Source of the DNA: Rhodospirillaceae bacterium
Lineage (GTDB): Bacteria > Pseudomonadota > Alphaproteobacteria > GCA-2731375
Direction of reading: 5' to 3'
DNA length: 64,000 nucleotides
Assembly: GCA_018701215.1 (NCBI GenBank)
Contig: JABIWH010000044.1
Span: 1 to 64,000 of the forward strand
Part shown: piece by piece, positions 6,838 to 15,191 of the stretch
Numbering within the stretch: position 1 is the stretch's first letter
Layout of the letters: every line of letters starts with the position of its first letter
Position numbers and translations under genes: made by a program
The notes under the pieces: generated by a model
Told to the model about the DNA's origin: nothing
What the model saw: only the letters and a program-made list of their open reading frames with translations
The model's database searches: none

Positions 6838-8304
6838 CTAGGATTGGTTTATGGGATAGTTCGGTGCTTCCCGGGTTAGCGAGACGTCATGCACATGGCT
6901 TTCACGGAAGCCCGCCTGGGTGACCCGGACAAACTGGCATTTGGTGCGCATATCGTCCAATTCGCCATTGCCCGTATAGCCCATGGCCGCCCGCAGACCG
7001 CCGATCAACTGGTGAATGATATCGGACACCGGCCCCTTGTAGGGCACCCGGCCTTCCACGCCCTCGGGCACCAGCTTGATGGCGTCGCGGATCTCTTCCT
7101 GAAAATAGCGGTCCGCCGAACCCCGTGCCATGGCCCCCAACGAGCCCATGCCGCGATAGGATTTGTACGAACGGCCCTGGTACAAAAAGACCTCGCCCGG
7201 CGCCTCTTCCGTGCCGGCCAGCAACGAGCCGATCATGGCGCAGTTGGCGCCCGCGGCAATGGCCTTGGCCAGGTCGCCGGAATATTTGATGCCGCCATCG
7301 GCAATGACCGGCGTATCGTTTTTCTGGCAGGCTTCAACCGCTTCCATGATGGCGGTCAGCTGCGGCATGCCGACGCCTGCGACAATGCGCGTGGTGCAGA
7401 TGGAGCCCGGCCCAATGCCCACCTTGACCGCATCCGCGCCCACGTCCATCAGCGCCTTGGCGCCGTCGCCGGTGGCCACGTTGCCCGCCGCCAGTTGGGT
7501 GTAATTGCTCAATTTTTTGATCTCATCGACGCTGCTCAATACGCCGGCGGAATGGCCGTGCGCCGTATCGACAATGATCAGATCGACGCCGGCATCAATC
7601 AGGGCCTCGGTCCGGGCCAATCCATCCTTGCCAATGCCCGTAGCCGCCGCCACGCGCAAGCGGCCCTGTTCATCCTTGGCGGCGTTCGGATAGGTGGTGG
7701 CCTTTTCCATATCCTTGACGGTGATTAGGCCGACGCATTTGTAGTTCTCGTCGACCACCAACAGCTTTTCGATGCGGTGCTGATGCAACATGCGCTTAGC
7801 CTCACCGCTATCGATGCCCTCGCGCACGGTGACCAGGTTTTCGTGGGTCATCAACTCCCTCACCGGCTGGCGCTTGTCGGTGGCGAAGCGCACATCCCGA
7901 TTGGTCAGGATGCCGGCCAATTTGCCCGTGCCTTCCTCGACTACGGGAATGCCGGAAATGCCGTGGTAGTCCATCAGGTTCAGGGCATCGTCGAGGCTTT
8001 GATCGGGGTGGATGGTGACCGGGTTGACCACCATGCCGGCCTCGAACTTCTTCACCCGGCGCACTTCCTCGGCCTGTTCCTCCACCGTCAGGTTCTTGTG
8101 GATCACGCCCAGACCGCCCAATTGCGCCATGGCGATGGCCAGGCGGTGCTCCGTCACCGTATCCATGGCCGACGATAAGAGAGGAATGCCCAGGGGAATG
8201 GCCTTGGTGACCTGGGTATTGGTCGTCACCTGGTTCGGCAATACGGCGGATGCCGCCGGTTTCAGAAGAACATCATCGAACGTCAATGCCTCGGATATTT
8301 TCAT
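6838..8304 (-). CDS. guaB: IMP dehydrogenase
   Basis: It oxidises IMP to XMP with NAD, the committed guanine nucleotide step. The product is 488 residues from ATG 8304 (MKISEALTFDDVLL), which has GGAGG upstream; the longer frame to 8358 adds a non-conserved leader. The (beta/alpha)8 barrel is interrupted by two CBS domains at ~93-205. The active-site loop GIGPGSICTTRIVAG carries Cys303. The flap and C-terminal YRGMGSLGAM segment are present. rsmB follows at 15 bases; guaA lies two genes further down on the same strand. Confidence 0.97.
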   Translation of the reverse strand: MKISEALTFDDVLLKPAASAVLPNQVTTNTQVTKAIPLGIPLLSSAMDTVTEHRLAIAMAQLGGLGVIHKNLTVEEQAEEVRRVKKFEAGMVVNPVTIHPDQSLDDALNLMDYHGISGIPVVEEGTGKLAGILTNRDVRFATDKRQPVRELMTHENLVTVREGIDSGEAKRMLHQHRIEKLLVVDENYKCVGLITVKDMEKATTYPNAAKDEQGRLRVAAATGIGKDGLARTEALIDAGVDLIIVDTAHGHSAGVLSSVDEIKKLSNYTQLAAGNVATGDGAKALMDVGADAVKVGIGPGSICTTRIVAGVGMPQLTAIMEAVEACQKNDTPVIADGGIKYSGDLAKAIAAGANCAMIGSLLAGTEEAPGEVFLYQGRSYKSYRGMGSLGAMARGSADRYFQEEIRDAIKLVPEGVEGRVPYKGPVSDIIHQLIGGLRAAMGYTGNGELDDMRTKCQFVRVTQAGFRESHVHDVSLTREAPNYPINQS

Positions 8305-8356
8305 ATTGTTTCCCGCCTCCTGAAAATGGCGCGCACTATGCCATGTCCGCCCAAAC

Positions 8357-8382
8357 AAAAACAGGGCGCATGACGCGCCCTG
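8357..8382 (-). terminator. Intrinsic terminator of the transglutaminase-like gene
   Basis: On the minus strand CAGGGCGC-GTCAT-GCGCCCTG is a perfect 8-bp hairpin followed by TTTTT. It lies 28 bases past the stop codon of the transglutaminase-like gene and 53 bases upstream of guaB, so it separates the two transcription units. Confidence 0.8.
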
Positions 8383-8409
8383 CGATGAAAATTATGTATT
8401 CCTGCCCAA

Positions 8410-9108
8410 TCATTCGCCAGCGCGATCAGCCTCCGCCTCGGCTTCCATGTCGCCGGCGACGAAGCGGTCCGGATCATCGGCATACATGGCCGGATAATGC
8501 TTGATGAACGAGGCCTTGATATCGTCGAACGGCGTATCGGCGAAAGAGCCATGCTCGGTGATATATTCCATGTGCTGGTTGCCAGCCGCATCAAATGGGT
8601 GAAACACCGAATCGGTACGGCCGTCGAATTCCAAGGGCAGGGTGCCGAATTTCTCGCACAGGGAGAGATTGAAGGCCGGCGTCGCCTTGACCCATTTGCC
8701 TTCCAGATAGATCTCGACAAAGCCGTGATAGACAAAAAGATCAGTGCCCATCAATTCGACCATGCGCTGCGAGGCCAGATGATTGCGCACATCGGCGAAG
8801 CCGAGGCGGGCCGGAATGCCAAGGACCCGGCAAGCCGCCGCCATCAAGGCCCCCTTGGTGATGCAAAAGCCATTGCCCCGCTCCAGTACGGAACTGCCCT
8901 TCATGCCGTGCTCGGTCATCTCCACGCCATAGGGGTCATAGCGGAAATCGTCACGCACGGTGTAGTACAGACGCACGGCCTTTTCCAGATCGGTGCCGCC
9001 CTCGCCGCCAGCTCGTTGGGCAAACTCAATCACCGCCGGATGGTCGCTGTCCACAAAGGTGGCGGGTTCAAGATAGGCTTGGAAATTTTCGCTGCTGGCT
9101 TCACTCAT
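8410..9108 (-). CDS. Transglutaminase-like domain protein
   Basis: This 232-residue soluble protein carries a transglutaminase-like papain fold (COG1305 type). The nucleophile region reads RGNGFCITKGALMAAACR, with the histidine in LFVYHGFVEIYLEGKWVKA. The third triad position, normally Asp in a W-x-x-x-D-P-T motif, reads W-V-K-A-T-P-A-F here, so the acid may be supplied elsewhere or activity may differ. The start at 9108 (MSEASSENF) is preferred over 9147 because the extra codons look non-conserved; neither start has a strong Shine-Dalgarno. No signal peptide is seen. It lies between rlmE and guaB with its own terminator. Substrate unknown. Confidence 0.8.
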   Translation of the reverse strand: MSEASSENFQAYLEPATFVDSDHPAVIEFAQRAGGEGGTDLEKAVRLYYTVRDDFRYDPYGVEMTEHGMKGSSVLERGNGFCITKGALMAAACRVLGIPARLGFADVRNHLASQRMVELMGTDLFVYHGFVEIYLEGKWVKATPAFNLSLCEKFGTLPLEFDGRTDSVFHPFDAAGNQHMEYITEHGSFADTPFDDIKASFIKHYPAMYADDPDRFVAGDMEAEAEADRAGE

Positions 9109-9174
9109 AACACTGCTCTCTGCGGTTTGAACTTCCGTATAACGCAAAAAACATCCCGCGCCTACGTTGTTATA

Positions 9175-9897
9175 TCAAGCGTCATCGCCGCCTCGGTATC
9201 CGGTGGCCACCACGTACATTTCCGCCGAGTCCGAGCGCGAGGCCTCCGGCTTGGCATGGCGGACAACGGCAAAATCCCGTTTCATGGCGGCCAGCAGTTC
9301 CTGCTCGGCGCCACCCTGCCAGACCTTGGCGACAAAGCCGCCGCCCGGTGAGAGCACGCTTTTGGCCAGATCCAGCGCCACCTCGGCCAGGGCAATGATG
9401 CGCAGATGATCGGTGGCCCGATGCCCCGTGGCGGGCGGCGCCATATCGCTCAAGACCAAATCCGCCGGCCCGCCCAGGGCAGCGCGGATCGCCGTTTCAG
9501 TCTCCAAATCGGTGACATCGCCGACCAGGGTTTGCGCCCCGCCCATGGCATCCATCTCGATCACGTCGACAGCCAGAACCTTGCCCCTTGGACCCAAGGC
9601 GGTAACCAGAACCTGGGTCCAGCCGCCGGGCGCTGCGCCCAGGTCAACCACCGCCAAGCCCTTTTTCAGCAAGCCGAATTTTTCGTCCAGCTGCAGCAGC
9701 TTGTATGCGGCGCGGGAGCGGTAGCCGTCCTTTTTGGCGGAGATCACATAAGGATCGTTCAGTTGCCTTTGCAGCCAGCGCGTGGACGATGTCTTGCGCC
9801 GCCGCGCCGTGCGCACGCGAACCGACAGGTTCCGCCCCGACGGCTTGGATTTACCGCCGCCACCGCCTTTACCGCCGCCGCCTGCCGGGGGTGTCAT
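9175..9897 (-). CDS. rlmE: 23S rRNA 2'-O-ribose methyltransferase (RlmE/FtsJ)
   Basis: It methylates U2552 in the A-loop of 23S rRNA late in 50S assembly, using SAM. It is 240 residues long; the first ~40 are a glycine/lysine/arginine-rich tail before the family core begins at RSRAAYKLLQLDEKFGLL. SAM motif DLGAAPGGWTQVL, the catalytic Asp in VLSDMAPPATGH, the catalytic Lys in VAKVWQGG and the C-terminal KPEASRSDSAEMYVVATGY match FtsJ/RlmE. It overlaps the upstream ppx/gppA gene by four bases (start 9897, upstream stop 9894), indicating coupling, an arrangement I recall from other alphaproteobacteria. Confidence 0.93.
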   Translation of the reverse strand: MTPPAGGGGKGGGGGKSKPSGRNLSVRVRTARRRKTSSTRWLQRQLNDPYVISAKKDGYRSRAAYKLLQLDEKFGLLKKGLAVVDLGAAPGGWTQVLVTALGPRGKVLAVDVIEMDAMGGAQTLVGDVTDLETETAIRAALGGPADLVLSDMAPPATGHRATDHLRIIALAEVALDLAKSVLSPGGGFVAKVWQGGAEQELLAAMKRDFAVVRHAKPEASRSDSAEMYVVATGYRGGDDA

Positions 9898-10976
9898 TGG
9901 CCCGCGCCACTGGCCGGCATGGCCGCCGCGCGCTGTCTGTCCCAGCGCATCAGGGACAACAGCAGGCCTTCACGGACGCCACGGTCGGCGACGCGCAATT
10001 TCTCGCACGGCCAGGTGCGGCGGATCGCCTCCAATATGGCACAGCCCGCCACCACCAGATCGGCTCGGCCACGGCCAATACAGGGATGGGCCGCGCGTTG
10101 TTCCAGATCCATCCGGCGCAATTGTTCCGATGCCCCGCAGGCATCCGTGAAGGACAGCCACAAACCGTCCACCTGGTCGCGGTCATATCTCTCCAGCCCC
10201 AAATGCACCCCCGACAAGGTGGTAACGGTTCCCGAGGTGCCGATCATCTGCACGCCGCCGCCGCCTTGTCGGGAACGCATTTTTTCGTTGATGCCATGGG
10301 ACGCTTCGAAGGCGCGGAAATCAACTTCCAGGCGCTGCACCAGATCCTCGTATTGGGCGGGGCTGAAATCACCACTGCCATGCTGCTCGGCGATACCAAC
10401 GACGCCATGGGGCAGGGAGGTCACGGCGATGGGACTGATGCCGGTTTCGGGGTCATGTTCGGCCCAAACCAATTCCGTGCTGCCGCCGCCAATATCGAAC
10501 ACCAGGACATGGCTGGTTTCCCGCTCCATCAGGGGCCGGCAGCCGGCAATTGCCAGCTTGGCCTCTTCCTCGGCCGAGATGGTTTCCAGGTGCAGCCCTG
10601 CTTCCTTTTCCACGCGGGAGAGGAACTCCTCGCAATTATCCGCCTTGCGGCAGGCGGCGGTGGCGACGCAGCGGGCCCGGGTTACCCGGCGCCGGCGCAT
10701 TTTGTCGGCACAAACCTTCAGTGCCGCGACGGTCCGGTCCATGGCCGCCCCCGAAAGCCGCCGGCTGCCGTCCACGCCTTCGCCCAAACGGACGATGCGG
10801 GAAAAGGCATCCACCACACGAAAGCCTTCGTCCAAGGGCTTGGCCACCAGCAGTCGGCAGTTGTTGCTGCCCAGGTCAATTGCGGCATAGGTATGCTCGG
10901 GCGGTGCCGCCATGGCTGAACTGCCATTGCGCGCGCCATCTTGCCGACCGTTTTTCTTGCCGCCCCGTGCTGACAT
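9894..10976 (-). CDS. Ppx/GppA family phosphatase
   Basis: This 360-residue protein belongs to the ASKHA fold exopolyphosphatase/pppGpp phosphohydrolase family. The first ~28 residues are polar and variable. YAAIDLGSNNCRLLV starts the actin-like fold, and FDIGGGSTELVW is the second phosphate loop, with the conserved Glu. It lacks the extra C-terminal HD-like domain of full E. coli Ppx/GppA (about 500 residues), as in many alphaproteobacterial short forms. Its role is polyphosphate or (p)ppGpp hydrolysis; which one cannot be told from sequence. It is the first gene of a coupled pair with rlmE. Confidence 0.85.
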   Translation of the reverse strand: MSARGGKKNGRQDGARNGSSAMAAPPEHTYAAIDLGSNNCRLLVAKPLDEGFRVVDAFSRIVRLGEGVDGSRRLSGAAMDRTVAALKVCADKMRRRRVTRARCVATAACRKADNCEEFLSRVEKEAGLHLETISAEEEAKLAIAGCRPLMERETSHVLVFDIGGGSTELVWAEHDPETGISPIAVTSLPHGVVGIAEQHGSGDFSPAQYEDLVQRLEVDFRAFEASHGINEKMRSRQGGGGVQMIGTSGTVTTLSGVHLGLERYDRDQVDGLWLSFTDACGASEQLRRMDLEQRAAHPCIGRGRADLVVAGCAILEAIRRTWPCEKLRVADRGVREGLLLSLMRWDRQRAAAMPASGAGQ

Positions 10977-11148
10977 TGCTGCCGCCGCCTTTAACTTTTT
11001 TTAGCACTCCCTATCTATAACTTGACCTCTTGGCGGGCTCCTTGCAATAGCCTGGATGCTTAATGCCATCGGTTGACATCGTGACGGCTGCTAAATAGGT
11101 TGCGCCCAACCAACGTACTTGGGACAATTTCGTGCCCGGCAGTCTTGG
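10977..11148. other. Intergenic region upstream of tRNA-Gln
   Basis: This divergent gap separates the minus-strand ppx/gppA and the plus-strand tRNA. A promoter candidate for the tRNA lies within it. Nothing else is recognisable. Confidence 0.4.
11073..11101 (+). promoter_or_regulatory. Putative tRNA-Gln promoter
   Basis: A perfect TTGACA (11073-11078) is followed after 17 bases by TAGGTT (11096-11101), a weak -10 match. Transcription would start about 40 bases before the tRNA 5' end. Position and -35 quality support it; the -10 does not. Confidence 0.45.
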
Positions 11149-11222
11149 TGGGAACTCGTCTAATGGTAGGACAGCGGACTCTGACTCCGTAAGTCCAGGT
11201 TCGAATCCTGGGTTCCCAACCA
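11149..11222 (+). tRNA. tRNA-Gln (anticodon CTG)
   Basis: The acceptor stem TGGGAAC/GTTCCCA pairs perfectly over seven bases. The D-loop has AATGGTAGGA. The anticodon arm GCGGA-CTCTGAC-TCCGT places CTG at 34-36 (reads CAG, glutamine). The T-arm is CCAGG-TTCGAAT-CCTGG, with discriminator A and an encoded CCA at 11220-11222. The length is 74 bases. An apparent minus-strand ORF over it is an artefact of the tRNA sequence. Confidence 0.97.
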
Positions 11223-11265
11223 CTTCCCTCCAAACCAGCACGTTGTAGATCAGCAGCCGCGTAGC

Positions 11266-12159
11266 ATGAGTTCACGAGCAAACGAATCTGCCAACCGCCC
11301 GGTCGCCCGTTCCACCACCGGCCAGGGCATGTTGTACATGATTGCCGGTACCTTTCTGTTGACCCTGCAGGACGGCATCACCAAATGGCTGACCGCTGAT
11401 TTCCATGCCGGCGAGATCATGTTCTATCGTGGTCTGTGGATGTTTCCCGCTCTTGCCGTGCTGATCCATTTCAACGGCGGGCCCAGGACCCTGCGTCTGC
11501 AGCAACCCGCCGGCGTCATCTGGCGCGGGGTGGCGGCCCTGGGCGCTTCTATTCTGGTCACCGTGTCGTTCAAGAACATGCCCCTGGCCGAGGCCTCGGC
11601 CGTGGTCTTTGTCAGCCCGTTGTTGCTGACCGCGGTGTCGCCATGGCTGCTCGGGGAACAGGTCGGCTGGCAGCGCTGGGGGGCGGTCGCCTTTGGCTTT
11701 ATCGGCGTCCTGGTGATGGTTCAACCGGGCACCGACGCCTTTGATATGTGGGTGCTTTTTCCTTTGGCGGCCTCGGTCTTTTCCGCCGCCCGTGATGTGA
11801 TGACGCGGCGTTATTGTGCCCGCGACAGTGCTTCCGCCGTGATGTTTTATACCTCGCTGGTCGCCTGTCTGGCCGGGGCGGCGACATTGCCCTTCGGCAC
11901 CCATTGGCCGAGCTTGTCCCAATGGAGCCTGTTCATGGCCGGCGGCACGATTTTAAGCTTCGCCCATGTTCTGATCGTCAAGGCGTTTCAATTGGCCCCG
12001 GGTGCGCCCGTATCGGCAATGAAGTATTTCTCCCTGGTCTGGGCCGCGATGATCGGCTTCATGGTCTGGGGCGATGTGCCGGGACCCATGAAACTGTTGG
12101 GCGCGGCCCTTGTAGTTGCCGCCGGCATGTTCATTCTGTACCGCGAGACGAAACGTTAA
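11266..12159 (+). CDS. DMT-superfamily (EamA) transporter
   Basis: This 297-residue integral membrane protein has about ten predicted helices in two EamA repeats (residues ~20-150 and ~165-295). It starts with a polar stretch, then YMIAGTFLLTLQDGITKWL, a typical first helix of the drug/metabolite exporter family. Such proteins usually export amino acids, nucleosides or other small metabolites; the substrate cannot be inferred. It begins 43 bases after tRNA-Gln and ends facing a minus-strand lipoprotein gene six bases away, so it is a single-gene unit. Confidence 0.85.
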   Translation: MSSRANESANRPVARSTTGQGMLYMIAGTFLLTLQDGITKWLTADFHAGEIMFYRGLWMFPALAVLIHFNGGPRTLRLQQPAGVIWRGVAALGASILVTVSFKNMPLAEASAVVFVSPLLLTAVSPWLLGEQVGWQRWGAVAFGFIGVLVMVQPGTDAFDMWVLFPLAASVFSAARDVMTRRYCARDSASAVMFYTSLVACLAGAATLPFGTHWPSLSQWSLFMAGGTILSFAHVLIVKAFQLAPGAPVSAMKYFSLVWAAMIGFMVWGDVPGPMKLLGAALVVAAGMFILYRETKR

Positions 12160-12165
12160 GGAGTG

Positions 12166-12531
12166 CTATTCCGGCTTGGCCAGGCGGTAGCCAAGGCGGT
12201 GCATGCATCGAGAGTAGAGTTTGCCGCGAATGGCCTTTTCCTCCAACGAAATGGCCTCGCGGGTGGAGGCGGAAAGATCACGGACCCGGCCCGCGCCGGC
12301 GCGCAATTCAATCTGCGGCGCCACGCTGCCGCCGCGCTTGTCGATCTGCATTTTCGCCTGGATCGAGGCGCCCCGAAAGCAGGCCGCGGTATCCTGATCG
12401 AAAATCGCCGGGCTGCCGCCGGGTTTTTCCCACACCGCCTCGGCGGCGCAGGCCGTCAGCAGCAGCATGGCTGCCATCAGCGTGCGCCCCGGTGTGCGTC
12501 CCGGTGTGATCCCAAATGTGGTTTTGGACAT
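12166..12531 (-). CDS. Small putative lipoprotein
   Basis: This 121-residue protein has an N-terminal hydrophobic segment ending LLLTACAAEA, a good lipobox with the modified cysteine in LTAC. The mature part has regularly spaced charged residues and ends with SRCMHRLGYRLAKPE. ATG 12531 (MSKTTFGITPG) gives a normal signal-peptide length; the frame opens nine codons earlier. It probably faces the periplasm, anchored in a membrane. I cannot assign a family. It converges with the EamA gene and is divergent from the nitronate monooxygenase-like gene. Confidence 0.65.
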   Translation of the reverse strand: MSKTTFGITPGRTPGRTLMAAMLLLTACAAEAVWEKPGGSPAIFDQDTAACFRGASIQAKMQIDKRGGSVAPQIELRAGAGRVRDLSASTREAISLEEKAIRGKLYSRCMHRLGYRLAKPE

Positions 12532-12658
12532 GCGCTGTTCTCCGCCATCGACCGGCAATCCGGTGGCGCACTATGCCATGGACCGGCGAGCCGCCGAAAG
12601 TGCTAAGGTAGAGCCAATGGCCAAATGCGCCGCCAGTGCGCAAGCCCCGTCGCCGGAA

Positions 12659-12676
12659 CCGTAGCCGTAGCCGTAG
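12659..12676 (+). repeat. CCGTAG triplicate
   Basis: Three perfect tandem copies of the hexamer CCGTAG lie 33 bases before a start codon. Short tandem arrays can vary by slippage; here the array would alter spacing between any promoter and the NMO-like gene. Confidence 0.7.
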
Positions 12677-12708
12677 CCGCGTGCCGTGGCACAGGAGGAG
12701 AGTTCGAG

Positions 12709-13710
12709 ATGTTTCATACTGAAATTTGTGATCTGCTGGGCATTCGCTATCCAATTTTGCAAGGTGCCATGCAAGGCGCCGGCGGCCCGCGCCTGGTCGC
12801 CGCCACTTCACAAGCCGGGGGGTTGGGTATTCTGCCCACCTTTGGCGGCACCGAAGAGGCCCTGCGCGCCGATATCGAGACGGCGCGCGGCCTGACAGAC
12901 AAGCCCGTGGCGGTCAACATCACGCCCATGGGCAAGGCTTTTACCGAATCCCGGGCCCGCATCTGTGTCGAGATGGAGGTGCCCATCGTTACCACCGGGC
13001 GCGCCGATCCCGGCGAAGATGCCGTCGGCACCATGAAAGACGCGGGCATCAAGGTGATCCCGGTGATCCCCTCGGTACAGCATGCCCTGCGGGTACAGGC
13101 GGAAGGCGTGGACGCGGTGATCGCCTCGGGCAGCGAGGCCGGCGGCCATGTGGGCGGGGTGGCGACCCTGGCCCTGGTGCCCCAGGTGGTGGACGCGGTG
13201 GATATCCCGGTGCTGGCGGCGGGCGGTATCGGCGATGGCCGGGGTTTTCTGGCCATGCTGGCCCTTGGCGCGGTGGGCGTGCAGTTGGGCACGGCGCTGA
13301 TCGCGACGGAGGAGGCGGATGTCAGTGATTGGTACCGCAACGCCATCCTGGAGATGCAGGCCACGGATACCATTGTCACCACCGCCCTGACCGGCGCCAC
13401 GGTGCGCTGTATCGCGACGCCGGAAATCCGCGCCTATGAAGAGGCCCGCCTGTCCGGCGCGCCCAAGCAGGAGCTGCAACGCCTGCGTCAAATCACCCGG
13501 CAAAACCATGGCCACGCCGACAGGGTCGGCGGGGCCGACAGCAACGAGCGGCGGCAGGGCGCCGCCGGACAGGTGGCCGGCTTGATTACCAGGGTCCGGC
13601 CGACGGCGGAGATTATCGAACACATGATCCAGGACGCCGCCGCCTTGAGCAACGGTCTGGCGGACTTGGCGCAAGCCTCGGCGCCCGGCGCCGAGCGGGC
13701 GGCGGAATAG
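12709..13710 (+). CDS. Nitronate monooxygenase / FabK-like FMN protein
   Basis: This 333-residue TIM-barrel flavoprotein belongs to the 2-nitropropane dioxygenase family. It starts MFHTEICDLLGIRYPILQGA, the standard N-terminus, with AGGAGG about ten bases upstream; the frame is open 28 codons further but that part has no family match. The FMN phosphate and substrate loop ASGSEAGGHVGGV and the barrel strand IPVLAAGGIGDGRG are present. Such enzymes oxidise alkyl nitronates or act as enoyl-ACP reductase (FabK); sequence motifs alone do not separate the two. It is alone on its strand segment, with a 145-base gap to the next gene. Confidence 0.85.
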   Translation: MFHTEICDLLGIRYPILQGAMQGAGGPRLVAATSQAGGLGILPTFGGTEEALRADIETARGLTDKPVAVNITPMGKAFTESRARICVEMEVPIVTTGRADPGEDAVGTMKDAGIKVIPVIPSVQHALRVQAEGVDAVIASGSEAGGHVGGVATLALVPQVVDAVDIPVLAAGGIGDGRGFLAMLALGAVGVQLGTALIATEEADVSDWYRNAILEMQATDTIVTTALTGATVRCIATPEIRAYEEARLSGAPKQELQRLRQITRQNHGHADRVGGADSNERRQGAAGQVAGLITRVRPTAEIIEHMIQDAAALSNGLADLAQASAPGAERAAE

Positions 13711-13778
13711 AGAGCTATATTGGCGGCTTTAGCTATTGAGTAATCGATTGCATGCTATTGTCTCGGTGGACCGCGACC

Positions 13779-13804
13779 TTTAAGACTGCAGCGTTTAAGA
13801 CTGC
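13779..13804 (+). repeat. Direct repeat TTTAAGACTGC x2
   Basis: TTTAAGACTGC occurs at 13779-13789 and again at 13794-13804, a 15-base period, about 50 bases before the GATase start. It might be a tandem regulator site or a remnant duplication. Confidence 0.5.
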
Positions 13805-13855
13805 GAGCTTCGAGATTGGGGTCTACAATTGGGGCGCAGGCAAACTCGGGAAGCC

Positions 13856-14602
13856 ATGAAACCGCGCATACTGCTTATCGTTCATCAGGAAACCTCTACC
13901 CCGGGCCGGATCGGCCATATGGTGGAGGAGTTCGGCTATGAGCCGGTAATCTGCCGCCATGCCTGCGGTGACCCGCTGCCCGATAATCTGGATGATTATG
14001 CCGCTTCCGTAATGTTCGGCGGTCCCATTAGCGCTAATGACGACCATCTGCCTTATATCCGTAACGAGCTGGACTGGTTGGAAGTGCCTCTGCGCGCGGA
14101 TAAGCCATTTCTGGGCATTTGCCTGGGCGCCCAGTTGCTCTCGCGTTATCTAGGCGGCACGGTGGACGGTCACGCGGACGGCTTTCACGAAATCGGCTTT
14201 TACAAAGTTACGCCCAGCGCCGCCGGCAGCGCGCTGTTTGATGCGGAAAACTATTTCTATCAATGGCATAGCGAGGGCTTCACCTTGCCCCATGGGGCCG
14301 AGCATCTGGCCGGCAGCGAATTGTTTCCCAATCAGGCCTTCCGCATCGGCAAGACCTATGGCGTGCAATTCCATCCCGACGTCACCGGCGAAATGCTGTA
14401 CCGATGGAGCACCAAGGCGGCCCACCGCATGGTCCTGCCCGGCGCCCAGGCCCGCGACCGCCAACATGCGGGCCATGCCGCCCACAATGATCAGATCGAA
14501 CGTTGGTCGCGGCGCTTTTTCGCCCAATGGCTAGCGCCAGTACAGCATCTGGTACGTAGTCAGGCCGGGGCGGAGGCTTTCGCCATGGCCGGCAGCGATT
14601 AG
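13856..14602 (+). CDS. Class I glutamine amidotransferase-like protein
   Basis: This 248-residue stand-alone GATase is of the GuaA/YxxB type (COG0518). ATG 13856 (MKPRILLIVHQE) is the family-like start; nine earlier codons are dropped. The nucleophile elbow is LGICLGAQLL with Cys89, and GVQFHPDVT near 168-176 carries the catalytic His. MFGGPISA forms the oxyanion strand. No synthetase domain is attached, so it either serves an unlinked partner or hydrolyses gamma-glutamyl compounds. A GNAT gene converges immediately downstream (7 bases). Confidence 0.85.
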   Translation: MKPRILLIVHQETSTPGRIGHMVEEFGYEPVICRHACGDPLPDNLDDYAASVMFGGPISANDDHLPYIRNELDWLEVPLRADKPFLGICLGAQLLSRYLGGTVDGHADGFHEIGFYKVTPSAAGSALFDAENYFYQWHSEGFTLPHGAEHLAGSELFPNQAFRIGKTYGVQFHPDVTGEMLYRWSTKAAHRMVLPGAQARDRQHAGHAAHNDQIERWSRRFFAQWLAPVQHLVRSQAGAEAFAMAGSD

Positions 14603-14609
14603 ACCACGT

Positions 14610-15191
14610 TTAGGTTGGCAGCGGGCGCGGCCGGCTGTAGACGACCAGGGTTTCGCCGTAATAGCGGTCGGTCTCGCCAAGATGACGCAGGCCAAGTTTT
14701 TCCAGAACCCGGCGCGAGGCGGCATGTTCGGCCCGGGTAAAGGCCTGAATTTCCCGTACCGCCAGATTGGCAAAGCCCCAGTCCAGGATCGCGCCCGCCG
14801 CTTCTGTCGCCAATCCACGGCCCCAATGCGTCGGCGCCAGGGCATAAAGCAATTCCACCGCCGTGATCCGGTCGGGCAACAGACGCAGGCCGCAATAGCC
14901 AATGGCCGGCTGCTGGCTGGGCCGGTCAGATTGGCCGCTAAATTTACCGTCAGATTTACCGCCGGGGCCACGCGGCACGACGGCCAATGCGCCGCAACCG
15001 CCGTCCCGCCATTCGTCCCGGCTGGCGGCAATGAAGCTGGCGGCAAAATTCAGCGCGCCCTTGGCGTCCAGGGATCCCAGCGACAAATGCTTTCGCACCG
15101 CCCCATCGGCAAACAACGCGGCCATGACCGCCCTGTCGCCCGCGACCAATGGACGCAGGCATAACCGGGGTGTGGTGAGCTCGATTGCCAT
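14610..15191 (-). CDS. GNAT N-acetyltransferase (RimJ/RimL-like)
   Basis: This is a 193-residue acetyltransferase_3-type protein. It begins with the typical beta1 LTTPRLCLRPL. The acetyl-CoA pyrophosphate loop is HWGRGLATEAAGAILDWGF (Q/RxxGxG/A form), followed by VREIQAFTRAEHAASRRVLEKLG. A glycine/serine-rich insertion of about 18 residues near position 75-92 (PRGPGGKSDGKFSGQSDR) breaks the usual beta3-beta4 region and is unusual for this family. The acceptor could be a protein N-terminus or a small amine; unknown. Confidence 0.85.
   Translation of the reverse strand: MAIELTTPRLCLRPLVAGDRAVMAALFADGAVRKHLSLGSLDAKGALNFAASFIAASRDEWRDGGCGALAVVPRGPGGKSDGKFSGQSDRPSQQPAIGYCGLRLLPDRITAVELLYALAPTHWGRGLATEAAGAILDWGFANLAVREIQAFTRAEHAASRRVLEKLGLRHLGETDRYYGETLVVYSRPRPLPT

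Noticed and set aside
9406..10919. Two long plus-strand ORFs opposite rlmE and ppx/gppA
   Set aside because: They are antisense shadows of high-G+C genes; low-complexity composition, no motifs, and both minus-strand genes have complete family signatures.
11011..11281. Minus-strand ORFs over tRNA-Gln
   Set aside because: The reading is a translation of the tRNA antisense, a common false prediction beside tRNA genes.
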